DNA from: GWE2-51-13 sp041736705
GTDB lineage: Bacteria > Bacillota_I > Bacilli_A > Erysipelotrichales > Erysipelotrichaceae
Direction: 5' to 3'
NCBI GenBank assembly: GCA_041736705.1
Contig: JBGSTC010000016.1
Location: 1 to 64,000 of the forward strand
Length of the DNA: 64,000 nt
Part shown: in pieces, positions 7,918-17,106 of the stretch
How the letters are laid out: every line of letters starts with the position of its first letter
Position numbering within the stretch: the stretch's first letter is position 1
Program-made: the position numbers and the translations under genes
The notes under the pieces: model-generated
Database searches by the model: none
What the model was told of the DNA's origin: nothing
The model's input: only the letters and a program-made list of their open reading frames with translations

Positions 7918-8416
7918 AGAGTTTCTTCTCGAAAACAGGAAACATCGATTCCCGATGGGTGAATTTCACTTCACCCCGACGCAAATACCCAAGATTCGGA
8001 TAGAGCTTCATCGAGATCGGATTCTCACCAAACGTATCCAATCGAACGGAAGTATAACCATGGTCGCGGGCATCGTCTTCATAGGATGCGATCAGGTATT
8101 TCGCGATCCCCTTCCCTTGATGTTTCGGATGGACGACCAGACGGTGGATGACGCAGCATTTTCCTTCTTCATTTTCCCATTTTATCGTCGAATATTCATC
8201 GGGTTGGTCTTCGTTGACGCAGACATAGGCGACGATTTCATCCTGATCCACCACGACGTACCCATTGCCTTCTTCGATATCCTGTTGAATCCAATAGCTT
8301 GTTGGATAGTGTTGATCCCATTGATGGATACCCTGCGATTGCATCGCCGCGATCGCTTCATGGATCACTTCCATGATGGCTGTAACTTCTTCACTTCTTG
8401 CTTTCCGATATTCCAT
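7916..8416 (-). CDS. GNAT N-acetyltransferase
   Basis: 166 residues. The GNAT acetyl-CoA loop is HPKHQGKGIAKYL at about 113-125 and the fold continues through VRLDTFGENPISMKLY to GYLRRGEV near the end. Cytoplasmic; substrate unknown. The start is 1 bp from the stop of proC, so the two genes are co-transcribed. Confidence 0.88.
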   Translation of the reverse strand: MEYRKARSEEVTAIMEVIHEAIAAMQSQGIHQWDQHYPTSYWIQQDIEEGNGYVVVDQDEIVAYVCVNEDQPDEYSTIKWENEEGKCCVIHRLVVHPKHQGKGIAKYLIASYEDDARDHGYTSVRLDTFGENPISMKLYPNLGYLRRGEVKFTHRESMFPVFEKKL

Positions 8417-8417
8417 C

Positions 8418-9221
8418 TTATTTTTCCGACAACGCTTTTGATTTCGTCGCCGCCGCCAAAACCGCTTCGATCACCGCAGTCCGAAACCCCGTCGCTTCAA
8501 GACTGCGGACCATTTCGATCGTCGTCCCGCCCGGCGAACACACTTCGTCTTTGAGTTGGATCGGATGTTTCTGCGATTGAAGCATCATCGAACCCGCCCC
8601 CGACATCGTCGCCGCGGCAAGTCGGATGGCTTCGGCTTTAGTGAACCCCAGGGTCACCCCCGCATCCCCCATCGCATCCGCCATCAGGTAGAACATCGCG
8701 ATCGCCGACCCGCTCAATCCGATTTCCCCATGCATTTGCTTCTCTTCGATCGGCAGGAAAAACCCAAGCTTCTTAAATAGTTCATCGGTCTCATTGAAGT
8801 CGACCGATGTAATGTTTCTTCCTTTAACGCACGCGATGACCCCTTGGTTCAATGCCGCCGCGGTGTTGGGCATCATGCGGAGAATTTTGCTCGAAGGATC
8901 CAGTTTTCTCTCCAGGGTTTCAAGCGTCACCCCTGCGGCTAAGCTGACGACGATGGATTCGCTCGTCAATTGACCACGAATTTCTTCCAGCACGCTTTCG
9001 ATGTCTTTGGGCTTTACCGCCAACACTACCCACTTCGCTTTACGGGCAACCTCAAGGTTGCTTCCGATCTGAACACCGAATGCCTGTTGGATCTTCAGCG
9101 GTTTCTCAGGCGTACGGTTGGATACGATGATTTGATCCCCCGATATCCCGGCCTGCACCCATCCCTGGATCATCGCACTTGCCATATTCCCGCATCCCAC
9201 AAACCCGATGGTTCTTTCCAT
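8418..9221 (-). CDS. proC: pyrroline-5-carboxylate reductase
   Basis: 267 residues from the ATG at 9221, chosen because it has a GAGGGA site and begins directly with the Rossmann strand TIGFVGCGNMASAM; an in-frame start 39 bp upstream adds a non-homologous tail. The enzyme reduces 1-pyrroline-5-carboxylate to proline with NAD(P)H. Family signatures: VVLAVKPKDIESVL, the RMMPNTAAALNQG segment, and the C-terminal PGGTTIEMVRSLEATGF substrate-binding signature. The acetyltransferase gene follows 1 bp later. Confidence 0.95.
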   Translation of the reverse strand: MERTIGFVGCGNMASAMIQGWVQAGISGDQIIVSNRTPEKPLKIQQAFGVQIGSNLEVARKAKWVVLAVKPKDIESVLEEIRGQLTSESIVVSLAAGVTLETLERKLDPSSKILRMMPNTAAALNQGVIACVKGRNITSVDFNETDELFKKLGFFLPIEEKQMHGEIGLSGSAIAMFYLMADAMGDAGVTLGFTKAEAIRLAAATMSGAGSMMLQSQKHPIQLKDEVCSPGGTTIEMVRSLEATGFRTAVIEAVLAAATKSKALSEK

Positions 9222-9304
9222 ACGTCTTCCCTCGCTTTTCTGTATTATAACGGATTTCAATCCAAATGGAAAACATGCTAAACTAGTTTAGAAGGTAGGT
9301 TACT

Positions 9305-10333
9305 ATGAAAACACAAAACGAACGCTATCTTGACGAAATCCTGAAACTCGTCGAAGCGGATTACTCCGCCGACATCGACCTTCTGGTTCTGTATGGATCG
9401 TATGTGAACGGGAACACCCATGCGAAATCCGATGTCGACTTGTTTTATGTCCCGAAAACGAGTCGGAGCCAGGAACTCTGTAAAACTTATTTGATTCAGG
9501 ATGTCGGTTATGACCTCTTTCCGATTTCTTGGGAACGACTGGAAAACATCGCGCATCTGAAAGAGTTTCTGATTCCTCTCCTTGTGAAAGGGAAAGTTCT
9601 TTATGCGCAGTTACCCAAGGATGAATCCCGTTTCATCCAGCTCCAAAACCAAGCGATGACGTATCTTAACGATCCGCTGTATCGCACTCAGGTCGCGAAG
9701 CAGAGAATCGATGAAGCGACCCAACGTCTTGGCAAGATGTTATTTCTTTCCGATCCTTCGATGATCCTTCAAGACTCCATCTGTCGGATCGAAGAATGCA
9801 TCGACGCCGTTTTACTCTCACGCGGAATCGTACATCTCAACGGAATCCGAAATTTCAGTCATGACATCGCACAGGTTCATGACTTCCCGACCGAATTAAA
9901 AGACATACTCGATGCACTGCCCCACCAAAAAAACCCGTCGATATTTTTGTCTCTTGTCCTTGATGGGGTGAGAGTCGCAACTTCTTTTATCTCAAATGAA
10001 CCATTAGCTTCGAAGACTCCGAAAGTCGATGAACTGACGGCGTTTTATCAGGAAGCCATCTCGACCTACCACAAAGTCCTCGCCGCATGCGATGCGAAAG
10101 ATTCACGTTGGGCTTATCTCGCGGCGGCGCATCTTCAAAAGGAGATGATGATCGTCGAGGATGAAATGAGAATCGGTATCCTTCCTCTTCTTGACCTTGA
10201 AAGCGTTGCTTCGCTTTCCGACCTGAAGCTGCATGTTTCTGCACGCTGGAACAATTTCAAATCGAGACTATCGGAACTTGGATGCGATGTGACAGGATTC
10301 CATGACCTTGAAGATGCATTCAGAAAAGGATGA
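9305..10333 (+). CDS. nucleotidyltransferase-domain protein
   Basis: 342 residues. A polymerase-beta-type nucleotidyltransferase core sits at the N-terminus: LYGSYVNGNTHAKSDVDLF, with the GS motif and an Asp-X-Asp metal pair, followed by a helical C-terminal domain of unknown role. Related domains modify antibiotics, proteins or nucleotides. RBS GGTAGG. No antitoxin-like partner is adjacent, so a toxin-antitoxin role is not supported. Monocistronic, divergent from proC. Confidence 0.75.
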   Translation: MKTQNERYLDEILKLVEADYSADIDLLVLYGSYVNGNTHAKSDVDLFYVPKTSRSQELCKTYLIQDVGYDLFPISWERLENIAHLKEFLIPLLVKGKVLYAQLPKDESRFIQLQNQAMTYLNDPLYRTQVAKQRIDEATQRLGKMLFLSDPSMILQDSICRIEECIDAVLLSRGIVHLNGIRNFSHDIAQVHDFPTELKDILDALPHQKNPSIFLSLVLDGVRVATSFISNEPLASKTPKVDELTAFYQEAISTYHKVLAACDAKDSRWAYLAAAHLQKEMMIVEDEMRIGILPLLDLESVASLSDLKLHVSARWNNFKSRLSELGCDVTGFHDLEDAFRKG

Positions 10334-10426
10334 GTCAATAATGTATATTGACTTGTCCATCGTACGATTAAACTTCAAGATGATGGGTTGTTGAATCGAT
10401 CGAGTGACAAGCTACGCAAAGCATAG

Positions 10427-10457
10427 AAAATGATCCACTTTGAGAATGGATCATTTT
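10427..10457. terminator. bidirectional terminator
   Basis: AAAATGATCC, 11-base loop, GGATCATTTT. It serves the converging nucleotidyltransferase gene and the DUF2812 operon. The rest of the 10334-10630 interval shows no convincing gene on either strand. Confidence 0.8.
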
Positions 10458-10630
10458 TCATCTACTCGATTGTTTCATCTCGTGAACTATGCGATCTAGT
10501 TGATGACACGTACTCGTCCTAAATCTTAATTAACGATGAGTAAGTTGACAAAAAGAATTTCTTCGACTCCTTTTGTAATACTTCGCTTTGTTTGCTCGGA
10601 TTGAATACACAGATAAGACTTCTTCAATCC

Positions 10631-11878
10631 CTACCTGGGGGTTATCTTCAGTCGTTCAAGTATCGTCTGAAGTCGCTCGAATTCCGATAGATCAAATGTA
10701 GAAATTATAAGCACGATTTCATTGCCGTTCCTAAGCAATACCCCGCGATTCTCTTTGAGGTAGTATCCGATGAATTGTTGGTCCACAATAATCGCAGTAT
10801 CAAACGGATAATCTCTTCTCAGAGTATCCCAGTATTTTTCCTTGTGCCGTTCGGTGTAGAAAACCATGATCTGGGTCATAATGCTGCCCTGTTCTCCACT
10901 TTCGATATAGTTCACTTTCTCAAACCCGAGTAAACCAACACTCGCATTCTCATATGCGTTGACATCAACTGACTCAAAATCGAAGTCCGACATCTTTAAG
11001 TATCGATCAGGTTGAAAAATGAACGATTGGATGAATCGGTCTGCACCTACGGAAAGAAGCCCAGTCATAGTAAACAATATAATCGCGAAGATTGTTGATT
11101 CGATCGTCATACCTCTTTTGCCCTGAATGAATCTTTTCCATTTTGATACACTGAATACAATCGCTACACCGATAAATCCAAAAAGATAAACTCCCGTGGA
11201 AAGATTTCTTTTTTGCATTATGAACGGGTAAGACAGGATAAGTATTGAAGGGAGACAATAGAGAATAAAGAGCAATTTTGTTTGAAGCCCGACAAAGAAA
11301 TCCGGAAATTCGAATGTAGGGATTTCGCGTTTATCTCGATTCATCACTAACCAAGTGATTGCCGGTGCAAGAGTAATCACACCTATTGCGGCAAATATGT
11401 ATAGAATGATGACATAACTTGCAATGACTGGTTCAAACCATAGATATGTTTCCAGTCCATTGACAGGCTGACCAATAAACAAGAGGATCAATAGAAGCAC
11501 TCCGAAAATAGATCCTGCGAGAACGGTGTTACTTAAAATTGATTGGTAGCGATGCGATGAATCGGTGTGGATCGGTGTTGCATTCAGATTCACATTCGAA
11601 AACACCGAGAAGTTTCGAAACCTCGCCCTCAACTCCCAACCATCTTCGCGACACATCATTTCAGCTTCGTTTAGAGAATCATCATTTTTACTTGGATTTT
11701 GTTTCGACTGGACTAGGGTATCAAAAATATGATTCTGAGATTCTGAAAACTTGAAAATCATCGAATATTCATTGATTTCATCCAGAATCCACCCTCTTTT
11801 TGCCATGTTCGCTAACCGATTTTCAATACTTGGGAAAAATAGAGGGTTAAAATTAAGCAGGATTGTCTTGCGTTTCAT
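10631..11878 (-). CDS. DUF2812 domain membrane protein, copy 2
   Basis: 415 residues. The N-terminal ~110 residues are the DUF2812 region (opening FNPLFFPSIENRLANMAKRGW), followed by about six membrane helices (roughly 135-285) and an extracytoplasmic or cytoplasmic C-terminal domain. It is the same length as and clearly related to the gene upstream (ILLNFNPLFFP versus ITLSYLNPIFLP; GYYLKENRGVL versus GYYVEETEGLI). DUF2812 proteins are commonly encoded next to PadR regulators; their function is unknown. Last gene of a PadR-DUF2812-DUF2812 operon. Confidence 0.85.
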   Translation of the reverse strand: MKRKTILLNFNPLFFPSIENRLANMAKRGWILDEINEYSMIFKFSESQNHIFDTLVQSKQNPSKNDDSLNEAEMMCREDGWELRARFRNFSVFSNVNLNATPIHTDSSHRYQSILSNTVLAGSIFGVLLLILLFIGQPVNGLETYLWFEPVIASYVIILYIFAAIGVITLAPAITWLVMNRDKREIPTFEFPDFFVGLQTKLLFILYCLPSILILSYPFIMQKRNLSTGVYLFGFIGVAIVFSVSKWKRFIQGKRGMTIESTIFAIILFTMTGLLSVGADRFIQSFIFQPDRYLKMSDFDFESVDVNAYENASVGLLGFEKVNYIESGEQGSIMTQIMVFYTERHKEKYWDTLRRDYPFDTAIIVDQQFIGYYLKENRGVLLRNGNEIVLIISTFDLSEFERLQTILERLKITPR

Positions 11879-11879
11879 A

Positions 11880-13127
11880 TTACTTAACCCCGACTAGATT
11901 CAGTCCTAGTCTGTTCTTAATGATCTCTTGATTCGTTTCGCTTTTCAAATCGAAATCTGTATAAATGATGACGATTTCATCCTTATCGCGATAGATCAAT
12001 CCCTCGGTTTCCTCGACGTAGTAACCGATCACTCCCCATTCAACAATCGTTTCTTCGCCAAGGCGATGATGCTTGAGTAATTCATTCCAGAAGGATTGAA
12101 GTCTCTTTTGCGAGTCGAATTTCATGATTTTCGTTTGGACATAATGTGTTCCGTCCTGCTCAAAGTAATCGGTGATCGTCAGGATATTCGGTCCGGCTTG
12201 CGGATGATCCGTGATTTCTTCAGGCACGGGATTAGTGATGAAATCGCCAAGTTTCAACGCGCGATCCGTGGTGAAACGATCTCTGTAAAGAAGATTTACA
12301 CCACCGGAATAATTCAAAATAATCAATAGAACCGAAGCCGATAAAATTACGATGTCTTCAAGCGATGCCGAATATCTATGTTTCGTCGCTCGTGAATGCT
12401 GGTACGTTTTAATGTTGGTGTAGATTACATAGATCACAAGATAGTATCCTCCGAACATTTGGAATCGCTCTGTGAATGCCAAATGCAAGAGGAAACCGAC
12501 GACAAACAATAGTGTGACGGCTTTTGACCCTTGATAGAACTTGTCGCTGAACTCGAAACTTCCATTGTGACGACTGGCTGCGTTCCGTTTCGTCCAAATC
12601 CAAACGAGGACGAGGTTGATGAACAGGCCGCATGTGACCAAGGCAAAGGATAGGGTTTGTCCAAGCGAGTAATAAGAGAGATCATCCAGATAATCATGCG
12701 AACCGATGAAAAGATAAAGCAAGAGAAGGGTCAACAGGATGATTGCGACATTCCCGTTGCGGAATCGATCGATCTTTTTCTTTATGCTATTATCATGGTC
12801 CAGCGATTCGAAATGAAGAGGAACGGCATCCAAGTTCCCGGTTGAAAAAACGGAATATTCTTTATGGCGAGTCCGCAGTTCCCACCCGCTTTGGACACAG
12901 AGGTTTTCATATTCGCTTAACTCCTCGTAATTCCGGTTTTCCATTGTTTGAGCTGGATGTAGGATGATGTTGAACTTCAGATTTCTCGGTTCAGTTCTCT
13001 TGTATTTCATCGTCAGTTCGAAAATCTCGTCGATCAACCACCCTTTTGCGGCTTGTTTCGAAAATTCATGTTCAATGTTTGGCAAGAATATCGGGTTCAA
13101 ATAAGACAATGTGATTTTCTGTTTCAT
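11880..13127 (-). CDS. DUF2812 domain membrane protein, copy 1
   Basis: 415 residues, a diverged tandem duplicate of the next gene, with the DUF2812 region at 1-115, membrane helices at about 125-285 and a conserved C-terminal domain ending near DFDLKSETNQE. The ATG overlaps the PadR stop by 4 bp, so translation is coupled. The copy downstream starts 1 bp after this one stops. The order suggests that the PadR protein controls both membrane proteins. Role unknown. Confidence 0.87.
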   Translation of the reverse strand: MKQKITLSYLNPIFLPNIEHEFSKQAAKGWLIDEIFELTMKYKRTEPRNLKFNIILHPAQTMENRNYEELSEYENLCVQSGWELRTRHKEYSVFSTGNLDAVPLHFESLDHDNSIKKKIDRFRNGNVAIILLTLLLLYLFIGSHDYLDDLSYYSLGQTLSFALVTCGLFINLVLVWIWTKRNAASRHNGSFEFSDKFYQGSKAVTLLFVVGFLLHLAFTERFQMFGGYYLVIYVIYTNIKTYQHSRATKHRYSASLEDIVILSASVLLIILNYSGGVNLLYRDRFTTDRALKLGDFITNPVPEEITDHPQAGPNILTITDYFEQDGTHYVQTKIMKFDSQKRLQSFWNELLKHHRLGEETIVEWGVIGYYVEETEGLIYRDKDEIVIIYTDFDLKSETNQEIIKNRLGLNLVGVK

Positions 13128-13438
13128 GGTTCCCCCAGGATTTTTTGGCCATCCCCGACCAAGGTATGCAAACGCCTGACTTCCTTCAACAACACTTCCT
13201 TGCCTTCGAGACTCAACCGATAGGTTTTCTTGTTTTCATCATTACTCACAAGATCGATCAAATGCTCGGATTCAAATCGACTCAACAATGCGTAAAGCGT
13301 CCCGGCACCGATCTGCACCCTGCCATGCGACATCTCGCGTACGAAAAGCATGATGCCATAGCCGTGTCGCGGTTCGACCAGGCTCAACAACACATAGTAC
13401 ATCGGTTCGGTTAGGTTCTGTAATTGTTGACGAGCCAT
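13124..13438 (-). CDS. PadR family transcriptional regulator (short form)
   Basis: 104 residues. Winged-helix PadR domain with LTEPMYYVLLSLVEPRHGYGIM at the start, the recognition region IGAGTLYALLSRFESEHLI and the wing KKTYRLSLEGKEVL. A short helical tail replaces the long dimerisation domain of larger PadR proteins. Such proteins repress transcription and release DNA on binding hydrophobic ligands. An inverted repeat lies inside its own promoter (13456-13484), which suggests autorepression of the whole operon. Confidence 0.92.
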   Translation of the reverse strand: MARQQLQNLTEPMYYVLLSLVEPRHGYGIMLFVREMSHGRVQIGAGTLYALLSRFESEHLIDLVSNDENKKTYRLSLEGKEVLLKEVRRLHTLVGDGQKILGEP

Positions 13439-13455
13439 AGGATTCCTCTACTTCG

Positions 13456-13484
13456 ATTATATATCGATACTCGATACATATCAA
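13456..13484 (-). promoter_or_regulatory. PadR-DUF2812 operon promoter
   Basis: Leftward TTGATA, exactly 17-bp spacer, TATAAT, ending 17 bp upstream of the PadR start codon. Confidence 0.82.
13462..13476. promoter_or_regulatory. candidate PadR operator
   Basis: TATCGA, 3-bp spacer TAC, TCGATA: a perfect 6-bp inverted repeat placed wholly inside the promoter spacer, with partial symmetry extending outward. Position fits steric repression by the adjacent PadR protein. Confidence 0.65.
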
Positions 13485-13487
13485 CAA

Positions 13488-13507
13488 AAAAGTGCTTCCG
13501 CACTTTT
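13488..13507 (-). terminator. terminator of the 13571 gene
   Basis: AAAAGTGC, TTCC loop, GCACTTTT followed leftward by TTTTTTG run. It insulates the PadR promoter from upstream transcription. Confidence 0.8.
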
Positions 13508-13570
13508 CGTTCAACTTAGCGATAAAACATCATGCAAATCCAATCAACATAACGATATTGTAATATCGGA

Positions 13571-13936
13571 TTATTTCTTCACCCGATACTTAGGACTCAG
13601 AATCAAACGGGTTTTGCGGCTATAGATGTACTTGAAATAACCGAATCCGACCAACGCCGCGAACGCCGATCCGGAACGGATCCAATTCGTTTCCAACGCA
13701 CCCGCAAGCGCCGTGGCAGAGAGATGGATCATCGCCATCAACGACATCGCATCGTAGAGTTTATATTGGTTCTCATGGATGGAGATCACAACGACCATCA
13801 AGACGATCAACTCGAGATTCACGAAGAGATCGAAATAGAGTCCATCCATAAAATAACCAAAGGATGAATAGAGCAGGAATCCGATCCCCGCGAGTCCGAA
13901 CACCTGGATTAGAAACTTCTTCGTTTTTTTGTTCAT
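13571..13936 (-). CDS. small membrane protein, unknown
   Basis: 121 residues with three to four hydrophobic helices (about 8-28, 34-52, 62-80, 90-104) and a Lys/Arg-rich C-terminus. Shape resembles PsiE/YidD-size inner membrane proteins but no family motif is evident. It stands alone with its own terminator, downstream of the O-acylation operon in the same direction. Confidence 0.7.
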   Translation of the reverse strand: MNKKTKKFLIQVFGLAGIGFLLYSSFGYFMDGLYFDLFVNLELIVLMVVVISIHENQYKLYDAMSLMAMIHLSATALAGALETNWIRSGSAFAALVGFGYFKYIYSRKTRLILSPKYRVKK

Positions 13937-13996
13937 CGTAGCTCTCCGTACCCGTCCATTCTATCATAGGGAGTACGGTCAGAGGCGATGAAAGCA

Positions 13997-15085
13997 CTAG
14001 TACCTGAGTTTCGCCACATTCACATCGAGGCTGAACTGATTGAAGTTTTGAAGAAAGAGAATCTGCTTGTAGTCGGATCCGGTGATCAAGGTCTTGAGCG
14101 AACCGTTGAAGTGACGCAAGTCCACGACATCGATGACATCGAAATGGGAAGTAAGAAAAGGAATCAGACTGTTCGCATAGGAATCTTTGATGACCAGGAT
14201 GCGGTTGGGGATTAAAGTCTCCCTTACGATGATCTGGGCATAACCGTGGTTGCCATGCAGAAACGCACCGTATTTATCGGATGAACCAAGCGCTTCCTTA
14301 TCAATCAATGAATCATAGACTTCATCCCCCGCGAGATAACTCAGAATCTGCGGATCGATGTAATCGAGTGTTTCGGAAGGATAATCCTTCGGGCGCGCTT
14401 TATTGTAATAGGTGCCAAGGAATCCCTCGACTTCCTTCACATCGAAGGAGTCCAGATCCATCGGGATGAGCCCCCACGATTCCATCACGGCATGATAGGC
14501 TAGATAGGCACCGTTTAGCGTCCAGTGATGGTCGCTGAGATAATACAGCGATGAATCTTTGTGAGTCAGCAATTTATCCGAAACATTCAATAAGCCAAGG
14601 TCATCTTCCCATTGCTTGATTTGAGAGATCTGGTCGAACTGGGGCGTCCCGACAGGAAGCTTTTCACTATAAATCGCATCGGAATTCGGCGTCAAAAGGA
14701 AGGTCAACGGGTAATCCGCATACAATTCTTTGAACTCTTTCAAATATCCGATGTTTAAGATTGCTTGTTGGGAGAGGGTGAAATTCTTTTCGAAGAGGTA
14801 GTGATCCTTGCCAAGGAGGATGCCGTTGTTTTCCGATTTACCAAGTCCGGTCTCGACGGACGACTTCAGTGAAACCCAGAAGTCCCGACCGAAGAATTGG
14901 TCGTTAATGTAGGCTTCAAGGTCTTTCGTGTAGTCGTTGTCGATGAGGGAGGAAAGATCGAAGCGGGGAAACTGCGCTAAGGCGCGTTTCTCGAAGTCGG
15001 AAAACGCACGGACCGGTTTGATCGAGTCCGCGAGGAAAAGAGCGGCGAGGACAAGCAAGAAGAGTTTGGAGGGTATGTTTTTCAT
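13997..15085 (-). CDS. DHHW family protein (SGNH/AlgX-like O-acetyltransferase)
   Basis: 362 residues with one N-terminal membrane/signal segment (about 7-22). Catalytic-type motifs of the AlgJ/AlgX/DHHW superfamily: LLTPNSDAIYS at about 131-140, DHHW at 185-188 and ILVIKDSYANS near 290. These proteins accept acyl groups from an MBOAT partner and place them on surface polysaccharide or glycolipid outside the membrane. The MBOAT gene lies 12 bp upstream. Confidence 0.88.
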   Translation of the reverse strand: MKNIPSKLFLLVLAALFLADSIKPVRAFSDFEKRALAQFPRFDLSSLIDNDYTKDLEAYINDQFFGRDFWVSLKSSVETGLGKSENNGILLGKDHYLFEKNFTLSQQAILNIGYLKEFKELYADYPLTFLLTPNSDAIYSEKLPVGTPQFDQISQIKQWEDDLGLLNVSDKLLTHKDSSLYYLSDHHWTLNGAYLAYHAVMESWGLIPMDLDSFDVKEVEGFLGTYYNKARPKDYPSETLDYIDPQILSYLAGDEVYDSLIDKEALGSSDKYGAFLHGNHGYAQIIVRETLIPNRILVIKDSYANSLIPFLTSHFDVIDVVDLRHFNGSLKTLITGSDYKQILFLQNFNQFSLDVNVAKLRY

Positions 15086-15097
15086 CGCGGCTCCTTT

Positions 15098-16471
15098 CTA
15101 GAAGCGGAAATACAGGAAGGGATTATACGTCGAATCCACAAGATAGGCAACCACGAAGAGAAACGCGATCGACATCCCGAGATTCAGGAGAGGGTTCATC
15201 CAACGGATTTCTTTCAGCCGATTGATGATCGGCATAGAAAACACGATACATAAGACAAGAATCAAAGAATAGTTTCTTAGGAAATAAATCCAGTCCAAAC
15301 CGGGGTTGAAGCGGAAGAGGACCAAGAGATAGGAAGCCAGAAGAGAGAGATCGGGGATGGCGAAGATCGCCCAGCCGATCAAGATTCCGACGATGAAATA
15401 GGATCTTGCGATGATAGGATGGTTCTTGAAGTGTTTCAAAAGCACCAATTTTTCAAGCGTCAGTAAGACGAAGAAATACAAACCCCAAAGGACGAAGTTA
15501 TAGTCTGCCCCATGCCAGAGTCCGGTCAGAAACCAGACGATGAACAGGTTGCGAAGCTGGATCTTGATCCCCTTTCGGTTACCGCCCAAAGGGATGTAGA
15601 CATAGTCGCGAAACCAGGTTCCAAGGGTCATATGCCAGCGGCTCCAGAATTCCGTCATGCTTTTCGAGATGTAAGGATAATTGAAGTTTTTAGGGAATTC
15701 GAAACCCATCATCTTCCCCATGCCGATCGCCATCAGCGAGTAGCCGCTGAAGTCGAAGTAGATCTGCATCCCGAAGGCGACAAGCCCAAGCCACGCCCCA
15801 AGGGTCGAGATGCGCCCAGGTCCCAACAAAAGGACGTCGTCCCAAAGCATTCCGATATTGTTTGCGAGGAGGACTTTGGATGCCAGACCGGCAAGAAACA
15901 ACATCACCCCGTCGTTGAACTTCGCCCAGGTCACGACCCGGTTCTTCAGTTCTTTGGCGATTTGAGCGTAGGTGACGATCGGTCCTGCGATCAACTGCGG
16001 GAAAAGACAGACGAACGCTCCGAAATCGATGATGTTTCGCTCCGCTTTCAAGTTGCCACGGTAGACATCGAAAGTATAGGACATCGTTTGGAAGGTATAG
16101 AAACTGATCCCCAACGGCAAGGTGAGGTTCAGTAACGGAAGGTCGGATTGAAACAGAAGATTGATCGACCGGATGACGAAGTCGGAATATTTGAAGAAAA
16201 ACAATAATCCGAGGTTCATCAGGATCGAAATCGAAAGATAGACCCGTGTCCGGTTTTTATCTTCCCGATGATTCTCGATCCCGTTGGAACAGAAATAGTC
16301 GATGAAGATCGAAGCGAACATGATCGAGATGTATTTCACTTCACCCCAGGCGTAGAAAACCAGGCTTAATCCCAGAAGTACCGCATTACGATACTTTTTC
16401 GGGGTTAAAAAAAGAAGGAGTAAGGCGATGGGTAGGAACTTGAATACAAAGAGAACACTGGAGAAAACCAT
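15098..16471 (-). CDS. MBOAT family O-acyltransferase (AlgI/DltB-like)
   Basis: 457 residues with ten or more membrane helices. MBOAT signatures: YFDFSGYSLMAIGMGKMMG, SMTEFWSRWHMTLGTWFRDYV and the catalytic His320 in FLTGLWHGADYN. It would move acyl groups across the membrane to the DHHW protein for modification of an envelope polymer. Second gene of a DUF4358-MBOAT-DHHW operon with gaps of 16 and 12 bp. Confidence 0.93.
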   Translation of the reverse strand: MVFSSVLFVFKFLPIALLLLFLTPKKYRNAVLLGLSLVFYAWGEVKYISIMFASIFIDYFCSNGIENHREDKNRTRVYLSISILMNLGLLFFFKYSDFVIRSINLLFQSDLPLLNLTLPLGISFYTFQTMSYTFDVYRGNLKAERNIIDFGAFVCLFPQLIAGPIVTYAQIAKELKNRVVTWAKFNDGVMLFLAGLASKVLLANNIGMLWDDVLLLGPGRISTLGAWLGLVAFGMQIYFDFSGYSLMAIGMGKMMGFEFPKNFNYPYISKSMTEFWSRWHMTLGTWFRDYVYIPLGGNRKGIKIQLRNLFIVWFLTGLWHGADYNFVLWGLYFFVLLTLEKLVLLKHFKNHPIIARSYFIVGILIGWAIFAIPDLSLLASYLLVLFRFNPGLDWIYFLRNYSLILVLCIVFSMPIINRLKEIRWMNPLLNLGMSIAFLFVVAYLVDSTYNPFLYFRF

Positions 16472-16487
16472 GCCTTACCCCTTTCTT

Positions 16488-17006
16488 CTACTTCAACGCT
16501 TCCAGGATCGCATCGACCCCGCGTTGAACTTCGGCTTGGGCGAATTCCGTGCGTTCAGCATCGGTCGCATCGCTACGATCATCGTAATTCCCTAACAGTA
16601 AGAAGAAAACGAGGTTCCCTTCGACAAGCACTTGGGTCGCTTTGACCTTATCCATGTTCATGGGATAGTTGAACCCGTCGTTGATCAGATAATCGCGATA
16701 GTCTTCCAACGCCTTCTTGACGCCTTCGACTTTCCCGTCTTTCGCCAACACCGCGATGAAGGTATCGACATTCAGACTCATCAGCGGACCTTCCGCATAG
16801 AAGGCTTCCACATCCGCCGCTTTGACTTTCATCACTTCTTCCAACTGCGTCGCATTGATCGGATTGGACGGGATGTAGTTTTCCCCGTATTCCGCTTTCA
16901 CGGCCGCGACGGCTTTGTCCATGTCGGTCTTCGTGAACTTCGACGCTCCGGCACATCCTCCTAAAATCAAACCGAGACCTAAAACCAAGAGTAGGATTTT
17001 CTTCAT
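16488..17006 (-). CDS. DUF4358-like lipoprotein
   Basis: 172 residues. Lipobox LGGC gives lipidated Cys18. The mature part resembles DUF4358 lipoproteins, which are often found beside MBOAT and DHHW genes: an Asp/Glu-rich middle (QLEEVMKVKAADVEAFY), a KVEGVKKALEDYRDYL helix and a strand ending in LVFFLLLGNYDD. Likely an accessory of the surface O-acylation system. First gene of the operon. Confidence 0.75.
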   Translation of the reverse strand: MKKILLLVLGLGLILGGCAGASKFTKTDMDKAVAAVKAEYGENYIPSNPINATQLEEVMKVKAADVEAFYAEGPLMSLNVDTFIAVLAKDGKVEGVKKALEDYRDYLINDGFNYPMNMDKVKATQVLVEGNLVFFLLLGNYDDRSDATDAERTEFAQAEVQRGVDAILEALK

Positions 17007-17088
17007 GAATACGCTCCATTCCAGCGAGGTTTCTCGCGCTACATTGCAAGTTTACCAAACCAAGAGTTAAGCCAAGATTAAGAAAAAA

Positions 17089-17106
17089 AGCCGACGTATG
17101 TCGGCT
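17089..17106 (-). terminator. asnA terminator
   Basis: AGCCGAC, loop GTAT, GTCGGCT, then TTTTTTTCTT reading left. Confidence 0.82.

Noticed and set aside
9305..10333. Possible toxin-antitoxin module around the nucleotidyltransferase
   Set aside because: The protein is 342 aa with no small HEPN or antitoxin partner on either side.
10334..10630. Insertion-sequence remnant between the nucleotidyltransferase and DUF2812 genes
   Set aside because: No inverted repeats, direct repeats or transposase fragment; only a terminator is clear.
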